From the NCBI GenBank assembly GCA_037954325.1, contig JBBMNZ010000002.1, positions 18,044,179-18,108,178 on the forward strand: a DNA stretch of 64,000 nt, read 5' to 3'. This document shows positions 11,386 to 26,300 of this stretch, piece by piece. The notes beneath the pieces are model-generated. The model did not search any database. It was not told where the DNA came from and worked only from the letters and a program-made list of their open reading frames with translations. The stretch's first letter is position 1. Each line of letters opens with the position of its first letter. The translations under genes and the position numbers were made by a program. The stretch is from Fistularia commersonii (lineage: Eukaryota; Chordata; Actinopteri; Syngnathiformes; Fistulariidae).

Positions 11386-14300
11386 ATATGTATAGATATA
11401 AAAATATAAAAATTGATACACATATTCATGTTGCATGAAAAATGTATTAAAAAGCGTATGCATGTTTGTGTGTGTGTATACATATACATACATTTTTCAT
11501 ATTTCATTCAACACTCAAATTATCAAATGTACATCCACCTCACCAATATGTTTTTGTTAAATTTGGTTGATGGTAAAGGTGAAAAGCAATGAACTTGTGT
11601 AATATTGCATGTACCCTTGAGAATGAGAGCGTTCTCCCAATAACATTTGACACCAGGCACCATGGTGGCTGACACCAGTCTGACACAAGCCACTGGACTG
11701 TAGACTGTCAACTTGGCCACAGACACTGGTATTGTGAATGGATGATCTGGTCTTTGTATCGTTTTTCAGACTTGAGCAGTTAAATCCAATGAGCTGCACT
11801 TCATGGCTTGCTGGGACTGCAAAAAATCAATTAGTCCATCAGGTAAAATTGGATTAATTAACCTGAGAGTTAGGATCAATTGGTTCATCCATCTCTTGCC
11901 GAGGGGACCTCCCCAAGGCCACTTAGCACTGGGCTCAGACATTCCCAAGGGATGGAAAGCCGGAGGTGAGGGAAGTCCCCGTGAGGAAAGAGGAGGAAGA
12001 AGAAAAATAAAATCTCATTATCTATGAGCTAAGCAACTGAAAATGCTCATCCGGTTTAAGGGAGGAAAGAAGCAACCCTTTGTCTTTTGTCCTCACTGTT
12101 CAAGCATAACTTCCTTCCAGGGACTCATGGCACCGGAGCCAGCGAGTGCATGGCAACTAATCCTTGTTTACACACATCGCCAGTGGGGGATCTAACGGCA
12201 TGTCCTCAGTTTGCAGACATTGCTATGGGATCTCTCTTCCAAAACGGAACTAATGAAAGAGCCTGGCACATGTGGAATAAAATGTCTATGTGAACACTTC
12301 ATCGGCACCGCTCATGTTAAAATGCATGATATAAATGAATCCACTTACCAGAAACACAAACATCTTTCATGATTAATAGGCTCGTGTTGTCTCAAAATGA
12401 TTTCGAAAACATCATCAAAGAACACTCATGCTGTATACGTTGAACTTGTGAATTTGTACGCATTAACCTATCGAGAATGATCCCTATTGCCTTTGCTGTT
12501 GCAATATATGCCTTTAATTTCAAATCTAAACATCCAAGTGGGGGGCCTAGAGGCAGCGTATTGAAGCTTTACCTCACACTAACCATGGTGCTGTGATTTA
12601 AACATTGGAAATGTTTCTGCATGCAGTCCGTATATAATTAGAGACCTCCTAGAGAGTTTGCTCCCTCTCACCGCGCAGCCTTTCTCCAATAAACAATGTG
12701 CATGAAGAAGGGTGACTCTCATATGGGTAACTCATCCTTGCAAATTACCACCATATGTATGAACACCGCATTTGTAAACATCCTATGTGACGGTCTTAGT
12801 TGAAAACGCATTAGGCTCAGCGTCTGTTTATAATTGCAAGCCTGCATAATTATACATGAGCTCAATATTATGAAAGGCAAGTAGAGAATTGTATCATAAT
12901 AAAACTGCTGCCACCAGTCTATTGTTTTTTTTTTCCGTTACAGATGAATTTTTGTTCCACTTGTTATTTTGTAAACACCTGGCTACTACTCTAGAGCAGA
13001 CTCAGGGAGACACTAAAAGTGATGCTTCATTACATGTGGGTTTGAAATTCCAGTTAAAATATAATGAAAGCTACTCATGCGATGGCCTCAATGTTTACTT
13101 TTTTAGTTTTAAGAAATAAAGAAGCTCAAGCAACTGAGCCAAATTCCTTGCAATACATTGTAAACAGTTGACATTAATGCTTGATATCTATTGCCCTCCT
13201 CATTAACCTCTCATGGCTTTTAAAAGTCTGACTCAAGCATTTAGCCTTTAATATGTTTATTTGACCTCTGCTGACCCCCGTGAAGTTAAAACAGAAGGGA
13301 ATGCACTTTGTGTCATTATGGTAATTCAAGCTAAAATGAAATGTGGCGTGTTTAACAAAGAAACTAACTTCCTAATGGCTCTTTGTTTGTGCTTCTTTCA
13401 CTAGGTGTACCTTATCAACGTGACTTACTCGGACTCAACTTCTCATGTCATCTACAGGAGATACAGCAAATTCTTTGATCTGCAGGTAATTTCCATGAGC
13501 AAAATCATTATAAACACTCGTACCAAACATTGAATTAAAGGAATCTAACAAGGTATCATTATTGCTAATAATAACAGTAAAGTCATTCAGAAATAATATT
13601 TTGATTGGCACATTAACCCTACAAAAATTGACACATTTTCTCTGGACAATTGAAACGAACATATCTTTAATATTCAACACAAGACTAATTTGCAGTCCTG
13701 AATCCTAATAATTATGTAAAAGTTTTTGTGATAATGTCATGTCACGAGACACACAGTTCAATGATGTGAAAAAGGGCAGCCTGTGAAATTAATTTTATTT
13801 GACATTGTCAGGCTGCTAAGAAATGATCAGTTAAGTTGCTAGATGACACTGAAGGTACATGTTTCCAGCCTGCCACCCTAAACCCTCTTTTGTCAGGTTG
13901 ACCTTTAGATCATGACTCCGTTTTTTTCCTGATAAAACCCCGTCAAGCGAAGAGGTATGAACAAAACATGGCTCAAGGCAGACTGGGGCCCACAGAATAG
14001 GTCACACTCCCAGCAACGCAGATAACAAAGTGAGCCCTTTAAGAGGGTTAAGCATCCCATTGCTTTGCGTTGTGGGGATAGCAGCGTTGAAGGCAGTAGA
14101 GGAGAGCCTTTGTTCTCTGGTCCATTTCTAGGCAGGAAAAATCTGTCCTGGTCTACTTGACTGACACAGAGTTTCCCTCCTGTCTCTATAAACATTAGTC
14201 TTGTCCATAGATTCCCGCTTTAGTGGTGTTTTTGCTGGCAGTAGTAACCCGTGAATAACAGTGTGCAGCTGTATATGCCAAATGGGTGGGAATAAAGTGT

Positions 14301-17300
14301 TTTAACCGTTCTTATAATGTAAGAACAAAGCCATTTGAATAAAATGTCTTTTGTACAAACAACCTTGTAGTTTGGATATTATCAAAAATGGGTTTCTCAC
14401 CAAAAAATCACAACACATGTTAACATACAAGATGCTGAGCATATTTGTTTTTCTCAAATGAGAAACTGGGCATTTACTTGTGTGTCTGCCATTTGACACC
14501 TACAAGCTTTCCAAACTCAAAAGAGTTCTGTGTTTACAGCACAATCCCCAATGTTCTATTCACTCTGATGAAGAAAAAAAAAGGCATTTGACACTCTTGG
14601 CTGACAAATGTGACCATGATCTCATCAGTATCACTATTAATATCGAATGAAGAGCATGGCAAGGTCAAACAAGGAATGCGTTTAAACAGTGGCCAATTAT
14701 TCAGATTTTTTCAAACTTAAGCTCTTAAGTCACCACTGCCCTGCTGGTCGAATAAAAGCACCCATGTTTGTCTTGACAATCGAGTATCAGTTTTTTCAGT
14801 TGCAAGATGGATGTCCAAAAGTGCACTCACCGCTAAAATTTTAAACCCCTCTTGTGCACTAATAAATTATAACATCCCCTCAGGGAACCAATTATCATAC
14901 ATTATCAGGCTTCCATCTCCTTAAATTTGATTAGTCACTCCTTTTTTCCCCTTTCTGCTGAGTTGAGAAAGGTGTGGTCTGATTCCTACACAGCTAAGGA
15001 ATATAGATTTTTTTTCTTTGGATTCATTTATTTTCATGTTATAATACTGCTTAGCCTGATATCCAGAAAGTGTTGTTTCTGGTGTCAAAGGGAAATGGAA
15101 AAAGCTGTGTGTTTGACATGTGCAGAATTGGTCTGTGTGTCAAGCTGAATTTACTTTCAGAAAGGCACTTCTGAGGTTTCAGCCTCCTCGCCCTTCAGTC
15201 TTGGCGGACTGAATACAAGGGTCACAACCTTGTGCTGGAGAATCGAGGAGTTTGGCCTGATTTTATGTTCTAGACGAGGACAAAAATCCCTCGGACGTCA
15301 TTAGTTTTGGATAGGGTAATTGGACAGAGGTCATGTTGTATTATAATTTGCCTGGCCTTCATTATAGACAGAAGCATAGTACTTTCTTTAAAAAAGTGCT
15401 AAACATGGAGTCCTTCGTCTGCAGAAAAAGGAGGACTTGGCTCAGGTTAAGAGTGCATTGAGTATTTATTCAGTTACACAACCAAAACAAACATCAACAG
15501 TATAGAATAAAAGTCAAAATGTCATGTATGCCCTGCATGCAAACTATAAAAATCTGATCATAGTAATAATCTTATATAACTTTATGACAGGCACGTCAGT
15601 CATGCCTTATCCAAGACTACTACACATCTAAACACATCTAACAAAGGCTAGATGTGTTTATTGTTATTTTTTTCCAAATCCGATTCTGAATATTACCTGC
15701 TTTTACACAAGGATAGGAAAAGATAACTTGGTGATGTGGTTGACTTGACAGCCAGAATTTTAACTCAATAAATCTGATAATAATTGGCGTACACACTTAC
15801 TGTATTTAATTAAGTCATCATAAAATACACACTATATATATATATATTTTTTTTAATCTTATTCACTTTATAAAGTATAGTACAGTATTTCAAGTGACAA
15901 CATAGATCCTGTCCAAGTATGTCCTGAACATTATATGAACAAGAGGTCAGTTGCATGATAATCTCTTTGTAGTAAACAACTGTCAGTGGACGTCAAGCCA
16001 CAATAATTCTGAGATAGATGCAGATTCTTTGCCCACCCAAACATTCCTCTAAACTCCTCCTGGCTGAGATTCCTCTCCTAACAGTTCCATTGTCTAATAC
16101 ATAGTGCCGTGTCTCTTTGTCTGTTTTCCCTACCCTTCCCTGTATCTGCAGTAAAATTTAAATGCCTAAAGTGACGGTCATTACAGTGCAGTGTACAGAA
16201 GCCTTTCAGGTTTTCTCTTTTCGCCATAATTCATATTCATAATGCCATTATGCCAATATAGATGTATGATGGTATTGTGCATCTCCGGCTTGGTTATTTA
16301 TGCATAATGCTGATTATGAGATGCACAGAAGAAACTAGGAGATTATATCATATCACTTGTTGCTTCACCAAGTTTATTTTCTCAGTGGGATTGTTAACTC
16401 GGCTGATGCTAGAGTTTCATCTCGTACTGATACAGCGTCACTCGGGCAAGTCTCTTAAGTTTTTGTATGAAATGTATGAAATATTTCCATGGACATTTTG
16501 TCCTAATTTATCCAGCTGTTGTAATAGGAACGCCTGTCACACCTGTTCGATGGGGCTGTAAGTGTGTCCAGACAAATTCCAGGGGATGAGTTCATCATGG
16601 TTTCGAGATGAGAAGGCTCCCTGCCAGCTATGGTTATTTCCAAAGGTGTTGAGTGAACATTCCCATCTTAGGGGGAGTATACTGCTGTTATACTGCTGTA
16701 TCCAGCAGGGAACATAGCAAGGCCACAGTCTTATATCTCTCAGAAACAATGCATTTACAAATCTTGCTCAAAATATAACATTTAGAGAGTATAAGACTTG
16801 TTCAATTACTGGAATAGTATACTAAAAATATGTTTTGTTTTATATTTTGTAGAGAAGTACTCTTACTCTCCTTGTGACTATAAATCTTACTGTTTTGTAC
16901 ATTTCTGTTAGCGTATGTAAGGCGTGGTTAACCAAGGCTGTATACACTCAGCATTTTTATTTGCTATTTTCACACAATAACAGAAAGTGCCCTTTGCAAT
17001 GGAAAACCATCCTTCTTTAGTTGCCCATGTCTCTGAAAAGAGGGGAAAGTCATAACCTTACAGAGATGCAAGGATTTTGCAAAGGCAGCAAATGAGTCAA
17101 CAAAGGAAAGTACCACAAGAAAAGAACCCAAACCACCTCTTACTGGTGAAGTCCTGCAAAATAATCCTAAAACCCAGACAGAGTGGATCCAACATTAAAC
17201 TCCCAGCTTGTCTCTGTTTGTCTACCTGGTCCTTCAACTTAGACAAGTCTCCTGGTTTCCTCCTTCCAGTTGAATGTGCTTAATGCTCGCAGCCATTGCA

Positions 17301-20300
17301 GTTTAATACAGCACATCTGGAACAAGGCAAGGCAGAATGAACAAAGGCACAAATGTGTCTGCACTTGCTGCATGCTGTTACTGTAGGGAGCCATCTGGTA
17401 CTGCCTTGATTTATTCAAAAAAAGGGAATTTGTCTTGCGACAAGCACTATGACACATAAATATTAACACTTTTATTGCGCCTACTTTTAAGACATTCAGC
17501 ATATCACTCACATACATTAGCTCTGTGGTCGATATGTTGCAAATCCGCATACACATATTTATTTGAAGAGAAGCATGCTAAAACAATTAAATAGCCATAG
17601 AAGATTATAAATGCATGATGTCATCATGATGGATTTTCACACAGCAAGCTTTGTATTTCTTTAAGTCCTTTTCTTTGTATCTCTAGTTAGATTGAATGAG
17701 TAACTGGCCACGTACTTCTCTTGAAATGCACAATTTCGTTTTGCTTGGGGCTTTTAAAGCTTTTTAAGTGGAACCTGCTCTTGGGTTTTCTTTTTTTTTT
17801 TTTTTTTTTTAGCCATCTGTGGGTGATGTAAACTTATCTGCTGCACCGCGGATCAAAGTGACTCCCTTTGTTGCTGCATGACACAGTAGCTTTTTAGACA
17901 ATATATAATTACACTCTGGACTGAACTCATGCATAGTGAGAAAGAGGTTTGAGAGCTCTCTGGGTTTGTTACCCTCTTTTTCTGTTTTCACATCTGAGAG
18001 AGCCACTTCTATTTCAGATTTATTGAAGTTTGTTTTTAATTAAAAGATTCTCTGTTTATCGCAGTAGGATTAACTCAATTACTCAAAATGTATTAAAAAA
18101 TGCATCACTTTGATTTAAATGAAACACATCAAGTTTTTACTGGCTTTAATTGGTTTCTCCCCTTCACATTTACAGATGCGAATCCTTGACAAATTCCCCA
18201 TTGAAGGGGGGCAGAAGGACCCCAAGAAGAGGATTATTCCATTTCTACCAGGTGATAAACACGCACAATCCGTAAAAGAGTGTAAACAGTTTCAACTACA
18301 GCTCTGTTTAAGGGAATGGAGAACTAAAGCCGAGTCAGTAAGAAGAGAAAAAGAGAAACTGTCAGATAACCCATGTTTCATACTATTGCACCATGCCTAG
18401 GATGTAACCCTTTTATAATTAAAATGAATGGTCATATTTAATCCAAACCACACCAGTTGTAGTAGGACTGCTTGCTATGTTGGCAGGAGGTTCGAAGAGT
18501 TGGATGTGTCTAATCTGATAAACATATTGTGGGTCAGAGCAGAAGAAAGCAATGAAGAGATCCTTTGTACTGCACTACTGCTCAAGTCTTGCCGGTGCTA
18601 TTTTGATCACTCTGGAACTCCACCATGGGGTGAAGTAAATTCACTTATACACAACAAATAGCAGGCGGTGTCTCACTGTTTGGTTCATGCATTTAGAAAT
18701 GGATTGAATACCAACAAGGGTGATACTTCTTTCTGTGTATATTTGTATTCATTTATCTGTGTTTCAAAAGACTCTTGGGATTTGTTCTGATTATAAGGAG
18801 CCATTAGTGATGAATTAATGAAGATATACTCAAGTCTTTGTTACATGTTTTTGCTTCTATAATCATGGGCAATCAGAATGTACTGTCCTAGGATGACCAT
18901 GGTATCACTTTAATTTGTAAAAAGTGTGATTTGATAATATTTATGGAAACTAATGTAAAAGCCTTTTTTGACTTCCATTAACATTTGGCCAGAAAAGCAG
19001 AAGAACACGTAATTGGTTCAAAGAAACAAATATCTAATAACTAAAAACTAAAGAAAGTTATTGTCATTAAAAAGAAAATAATGAGAATCAGATTGCATTC
19101 TGCAATTTTCTGGTAATTTTCGTGCAACTGTTTACTATGTTTTTTCTATTTCTCAGGTCTTTTCAGTAATTTAAGTAATTGCTAGGGTTTTAAGCAACTG
19201 ATATATGGAGTTTCTGTGATGCTTTATCTTACCATCTAATTCATGTTATTATTCAGGTCATGTCTGAAAGTTTTTTTTTCTTATTTCTGCACCACGTAAA
19301 AATCTGACCTGTACATGAACAAGTTGTAAATATATATTGTGTATATCTATGTATGTATACATATCTATATATCTATATCTATATATAAACATGATCAGTC
19401 CCATGAGCATTTTAAAACAATCTGGCTTTTGTCTTATTGTCTTGGTGCCTTGTCAGGTAAACATTAATAATTTAAGTAAAAAGAGTAAGACTTTTAATTA
19501 AAACCTGTTTTGTTAGACTTAGTTATGGGAGATGTACTGACAGAGTTCTGTTTTTCTCCAGGCAAGGTCTTATTTCGCCGAAGTCACATAAGAGATGTAG
19601 CTGTGAAGAGACTGAAGCACTTGGACAACTATTGCAAGGTATGAGAAAGATTACATGCATGTCTACATGTTGCTCGAGTTAATAGGAAAATAGAGTTGGT
19701 CCTCCAGGACGTAATAAAGACTACTTATTATTTAGTGTATTGGAAGGAAGAGCTAAACCTGTGGTGTATCTTTGCCACTGGTTTTCAAGGAAGGCCTCTG
19801 CATTTATCTTCCCGTTCCAGCCTCAACAGGAAAGAAACTGCTCTATCTGCACCTCTCATTTCCTGTCACCAATGTAAATAGGCAGCCTATTAAGGAAACG
19901 AGGGAAATGGGGGGCACTGAGGGGTAAAACACGATCCAAAAAGCTCAAATGAATCAGCAGACTAAAAGTGCAGTAGTTAAGGTAGAAGGATTACATGACC
20001 TTCTTACGTTCATTAGGTCAGGGAAGAATGTGGGGCAGGTGCTCTGCCAAGTGGGGCTTAGTTATGTGGAAACGCTGTAAAGGCAAAACCTTGTACTCAA
20101 ATTTCAACAATACACAACTTCCTTTCAGTAAGAAGGTTTTCAGCATTTTATTTATTCAAGTGTTATTTTGTGTATACTTTTCTGAACTTGAGACACAACG
20201 TTGTTCTTCTTTTGTGTGGCTGTCTGACTTCCTCTGGTTTTCACATCATCTCTGAGCTCATAACATTTTTCCTTCCGTCCACACCCTCAACATCAGCCTT

Positions 20301-23300
20301 GACTTTCATGAATGACCGTACAATGACAAAGAATTACTAACCTGTTACTCATTTCCATTCAAATGAGTCCTCCAAGCTATACATGTGAGCTTTTAAATAT
20401 CGGGTGCCAAACAGAAGCATTGTGTCTATCTTTACCCTCACAGGCTTTGATGAAGCTTCCTTCCCACATCTCCCAAAGTGAAGAGGTTCTCAAGTTCTTT
20501 GAAACCAAAGCAGAAGACCTTAACCCTCCCACAGAGTGAGTAACTACCACAGTGTACTTTCCATTTTAAATCATACACCAGTAAAACACCATCACATGGG
20601 GAGTTGGAAAGCAAACATTGCCCCCTGGTGGGAAGGAGGCACAGCAGGCCATGCATTAGTGTTGTGAAGGAGCAGTAATGCAAGGGCTTTAGCTTGTCTC
20701 GGGAATGATAAATTGATGTTGGCGGAGAGGCGGTGTTTTTAATTAATAATGATTTCTGGGAGGTGACATCTGATCCTGTAACAAATGCAGGAGGATCAGT
20801 GGTGTCATAGAAGCGCAGCTGAGTTCAAGTCTCAGGGCAGATAAGGCTCTTGCCAAGGACATTTGTCATGTTCACTTCAAAGTCAGAGTGGGAGTAATTA
20901 CTGCCTGATCTTATGAATGGGCAAAAGATTACTTTGTTTATTTTTTTTTTACTTTTGATTTATGTTTGGTTGGTAGTCGTTGAGCTTTTTTAAGAGTTTC
21001 TTTAATATTGATCTTTTTATTGATCAGTTTTCTTCTAATATGGTGATTTGAAATTGTTGGGATGAAACCCTGAATGTCAATAGTCCAGTGTCCCAACACA
21101 CTTAAGGAGAAAAATGTGGTCTAAAATGTGGTCTCTCAACATCTTGAATGGTTTCTCAATCTATTGCCCCAGTAACCATACGAGTTAATCCTTCTCCAAA
21201 GAAAGATCCTACTCAAGTCTGGGAGACAGGAAAGCTCAGCTCATGTTTTAATCTGGGGGTCTAAAATCCTTGCCACCTAATACCCTTAGTTCATTATGTG
21301 GGAGTCTGAACTATTTCACAATAGGTTATGAGGAACTAGTTTTCTGGCTCACATAAAGAGCTTCTTGTTGAAAAACAAACAAACAGCAATATCTGCAGGT
21401 TACCATTTGCATTTCAAATTGAGCTCCTGAACGTGTCAGTGGCTGATATGTTCATTTATTGCAACTCTGGGGTTTCACTTACAGGCACAGATGGTTCCCA
21501 ATGTCCAGACAGCAGTTTCATGACCACACTTGGTAGCATGTGTTCTGCATGAACATTCCTCACAGCCAATGAAGAGGTCACAAAGGTTGATTTATTTTTT
21601 AAATTGAATCTTTACTTAACAAAGGAAAGAACACATTGAAATTAAAATTCTCTTTTTCAAGTTTCAAGCAATATAGCTAAGTATAAAAAGAAAAATTACT
21701 CTGGCCATTAAATTGAAGATGTTTAAATACCGAATGCGAAATATAATTTGTAGTAGTAATCAAGTAAGGGGTATCGTAGTATTTTATCTATAAACTCTTT
21801 GTCCTGAAGTTTTTGGGGTTACTCTTTGTAAGATTTAAAGAATCTTATTTCAACTAAAGTAACTTTAATTAGTGTTTCAAAGTAAATAATATTTAGAACT
21901 TTTTTAGTGTGTAAGTGAAAATGTGTCACTTAATATTGATTTTGATTATTATCAAGCCTTCATATTCAAAATGTTTGGAAAAGCAATTATGGATTGGTGT
22001 CTGTGAGGGTTACCAGTTATTCAGGTCATGGTGCTTCCAATCTTATCAAAGTAAATGGACTTGTTCAGTTTTTTTTGGATTTATCTCACCTCTCGTCTGA
22101 GAGGCTTGCTCATTTCTGAGGAAGATGAAGAAGGTGCTGAAGCGGAAAAAAATGAACAAGTTCAGTTGATATTACAATAAGGAAATATAGATAAAACATT
22201 TTATGGTGGAATTTGTTCATTTGTAATTTATTAAGGAATGAAAAAACAAATAGAATTAGTGACCTGATCTGCAATGTAATGTCTTCGGCTGATAACCAAA
22301 GTATCAGTATTCAGTCACAGCTTTAAGTCTGTGGAGCATTACAGATCAATACATCATGTCTCCTTCGCAGTAATTTCATATGACGCATGTAACAGTGATG
22401 CTGTTGAATAAGGGTGGTTCTTCCTCCCGCAAGAAACAAAGAACTTTATTGTGTTTCCTCCATTCATCAACCACACTTCCTGCACTAGGGTGTTGAATTT
22501 GTCCTGTTTCTGCCATTCAGTGCTGACTGCATGGCCACATTTTCTTGTAATAAAACAAACACCAAAACAAACAAAAACTAAATATGTTAATAAATGTTAT
22601 TTATTTTTAACCAGAGGAAGGAACCAAATTCTATATGTGAATGAATGGCCACTGCTACAAGAATGAGATTCAAGTGATAGTTTGGTGATAAACAAGTCGT
22701 TAATACTTGCTCAATTTTATTGTCTGATCTGTAAGGTGGCATTTGGTTCACATTGTGGATTTAGCCAATGAAGAAACCAATCATTATTAAAGCAATTGGT
22801 TAAAATCCGTGGTCTGCATTTGGTCCATTCAAGCAAATTCAGGAGCAATATGCAAACTCTAGGTAAAAGCTTTACATAACTGCAATAAAGTTTGAATGCT
22901 GGCCGGTTGAGCCTCAATGTTATCTGAGAGATGTAGCTTTGAATAAACACATCCCAGTCTCAGCATATTTGTCCTTGCTTGGAATATACAGAATGCAGGA
23001 AATAGATGTTGAAGACCTCAAACCACTTGGAAAAGTGTGCCTCTACTGACATAGCTGATCTGAAAATATCGGCTCATTTTGGACAATACACTTCCCATAC
23101 TTGGCCTCCCGGTCTGTTCAAGTAAGTGACGCTCAGTTGGCTTAGCTCACTGAAGAGCTGAAGCCAACCTCAGAACTTAAATGGGCCTCCAATGAGATTA
23201 GGGATCTATTTTATGCCAGTTCCCTGGGTTCAGGTATCATCACCAGTGCACTTTTCATTTTCTTGAACCATTTGTTTTGACCAGTAAGTGTTTGATGTCA

Positions 23301-26300
23301 AACAGAAAGCTAAAAGTCATTGGTGAAATGTTTCCAATACACCACAGACACATTATTCAGCAGTTATAACATAATAAGAAGTAGTCACATGGGCACAATT
23401 TACGTATTATGTGAAAATACAAGCAAAACAAATAAGCAAAGATCATAACTCCAGCATTACTGTTGAAAAAGAATAATAATGTATTTATTACAATTGCTAC
23501 TTCAATCCTGTAGATGGCCTCCTTGTTCACTTTCAGGCCCCCAAAAGGATTAGAAATATATAAATGCATGTTTATGATTTACCAACAGTGGCCCTTGTGA
23601 AAGAAAAATATTTTTATCACTCTTTGAAGTGATATATATGCAAAGCAGAATTTCTTTTAATGTTATAATTCTGCTTTTCTTTTTCTTTTTTGTTTTTTTG
23701 AAAGACTCACACTCAAGATTAGAGTGTAATTTTGAGTGATTGTTACATTTTCCGTGCTCACATAAATGTTCTTGCAACAACTAACATTGTGGAAAATTGA
23801 AGCAGGAAAAACTAAAAAAAAAAAAAAAAAGAAAAAAAAAGACAATAATTTATAAACTGACTGGCTCTGCTGGCCAGAGGAAACTCTCCAGGGGAAAAAG
23901 AATTAAGCATTTTGCCTCAGAAATACGTTTTAGACAGACAATTGAAAAATAAGTTATTTCCTCTGTAGAGGACCATTTTTCCAACTTGCCAGATCTGCCA
24001 TTTATGTAGCTGTGTACCAAGATGCAAGTGCGCTTAGTGCTGTTATAAAACAAGAAAGAAATTCTTGAATAACAAAAGACAGAAAGACAGACAGATAAAC
24101 AGACAGACAGACCTTATTAATCCCAAAACTGGGAAAGTATGAAGGGAGCAGCAGCAGCATGCCATGCAGTAAAAAGGGCAGAGCACAATGAACGTACTAT
24201 ACACATTAAAAAGAAAATGAGAGTTAGTAGTAAAAAGAAATATAACATTAAAGTTATAATGAAACTGTGTTTGCAGCATTGGATGGAAAAGGGGAAGACA
24301 AATAGAATATCTATCTATAACAAATGCATGAGACTGAATATATAAATAAATATAAATGGTAATCTGCAAAATAAGCTGAAGGTACAGAAAGGCAGTGGGA
24401 TCAAGACAGTGAATTACTATATATAGAGAAATGAATGACAAGAAAAACAACAACACAAAGGCTTATTCAGAACAGGCGTCACACTTGAATGACAATGAAA
24501 AAAATATTCCCTATTGTTTGATCAAAAATATTTGTGGGTAAAGTGATTTCAGGCCTGTCTGGAACTGTTGAAAATATGTTTTTAGTACATAAAATATCCA
24601 TAGTTTGGACCCTTTGTAGAGACCGTGTTTGGGACATTGGACCAAGGGCTGCACATTTGGTCATGAGGATATTGATAATGTGATAGGTAAATATTCTATT
24701 TAATATTACCACTGGCAAAATGGGAAGATTTAACATCCATCCAAGATGTCTGCTGTTAATACATTACCGTACTTTTTCTGTCACACACCACCTTCATTTA
24801 AATGGAAAACATTGCACCTGTACCAAGTCTTCATGGTTTCAGTGTTTTCGTTACCGTTAACTTTTAAATAAAGTATATGCTTGAAAATAACCAAGGCTTC
24901 TCCAAAAACCTACTCGAGGGGTAGCTCAAAAAGTCACAGAAATGGGTCTGTGACACAATGTGTGCGGCTAACTTTAGTGATAAAGTTGCCCACATTTAGC
25001 TATTGTTTGTGCCCGTAAAGTTTTCAAATACATCCTGTTGGGGCAACAAGGGCAACATAGAAAACTCTTTTTCTTATACAAGTACATCATCACTCATGAT
25101 AAAGGAGCATACCAAGTAATATCTGCTTGGTATTAAGTCAAAGAACTACTCCTGTCAGTATCCATGCCTGTGCAAGTGTGTGTTTATGTGGATCAGAACA
25201 AGAAGTTTTTATTATGCACACTTTGCACTTGAACTTTCCAAAAGAATTTATGCTCTGTGCTCTGTTGTAATGACTTCTGGTAGGGTCATGATCAGCCATT
25301 CGACTCTGAGCCGGGGCTTACTCCTGTAAAGGTTAATCCTTGGTCAACCTCTGGCAGGAGTGTCTGTGTAATAAATAGATGGAGCATAATAAAGTCTCTG
25401 GTCATCAGGCTTGAGAGGAGAATGTGAGCAAACCAGTAATCTCTCACACATTCCATTTCTAATAGGCCCACCTACAAAGACTTAGCTGCAGTTAATAGAC
25501 AGATGCTTGCTTTCAGCTCAAATTCTGTCTACTGGCATTGGTCACTCTTGGCTTTGGACATTCCCTGTTAAGACTCTGGGGCTCCTGGTGCTGCCAGTCG
25601 ATATCTGGGACAAGACTGGCTCTCTTATTTGCCAAGCAACAAAATTGGGGTGAAAAAAAATCATAGACAAAAAGAGATGACCTCTACTAAAACTACCCTC
25701 TTCAAAAAAAACTAATTTATAATCTTCCAACCTCTGAAAAAAAATGATGTTACATCTGATATCAACCTGATTTCTGATAGACTGAAAAAAACATATTTTG
25801 GGACACCACTCAGTGTAATCTGGATATGGTTTGAGAGCATAATAGCTCTCAGCTTTCAAACTGACCAATATAATGAATGACTGCCTCTCTCAAACAGTCG
25901 ATCATCCTGATAAAGGGATGATTAATTGCAGGACGTCAGTTATTGTAATACATTTATTTTTTGTAAGGTTTATTTAATAGTGTGGCAAGTGACTGTTTTT
26001 ACTTTTCCCTTACCTCACAGCCATCCATTAGATTTCTACAGGTGATAAGAAAGTACTATGCAGGGCCAGAGATGTCCTCACTGTCCTCTTGGGAAGAATA
26101 TTTTTTTAGGCATTGGGAGTCACAAGTAAACAGGGCAGGTCAAGCATCTACTCCATCTCAATCCTCCCATCGCTGCAACACCCTCTGTTTTGTCTCCCCA
26201 GTTTCACCTCTACCTTACCAAATTTTGCCAGAATAATCACAGTGATCATCATGTAATACTAAGAAAATGTATTTAAATATTATTACAAATATCATTCTAC

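Larger units (their letters stand above)
7145..13404 (+). other. sh3pxd2a: SH3PXD2A intron 1
   Basis: A 6.3-kb intron. It holds a (TG)n tract at about 11336-11384, candidate minus-strand exons between 9.77 and 11.2 kb (see findings), and a low-repeat, complex stretch at about 12300-12890 that looks like a conserved non-coding element candidate. Other open frames, including the 116-codon one at 8346-8696, show no known family. Confidence 0.85.

Noticed and set aside
24043..24456. 137-codon minus-strand open frame
   Set aside because: It lies over a dispersed repeat, is dominated by L/F/I/C from T-rich low-complexity DNA, and shows no domain.
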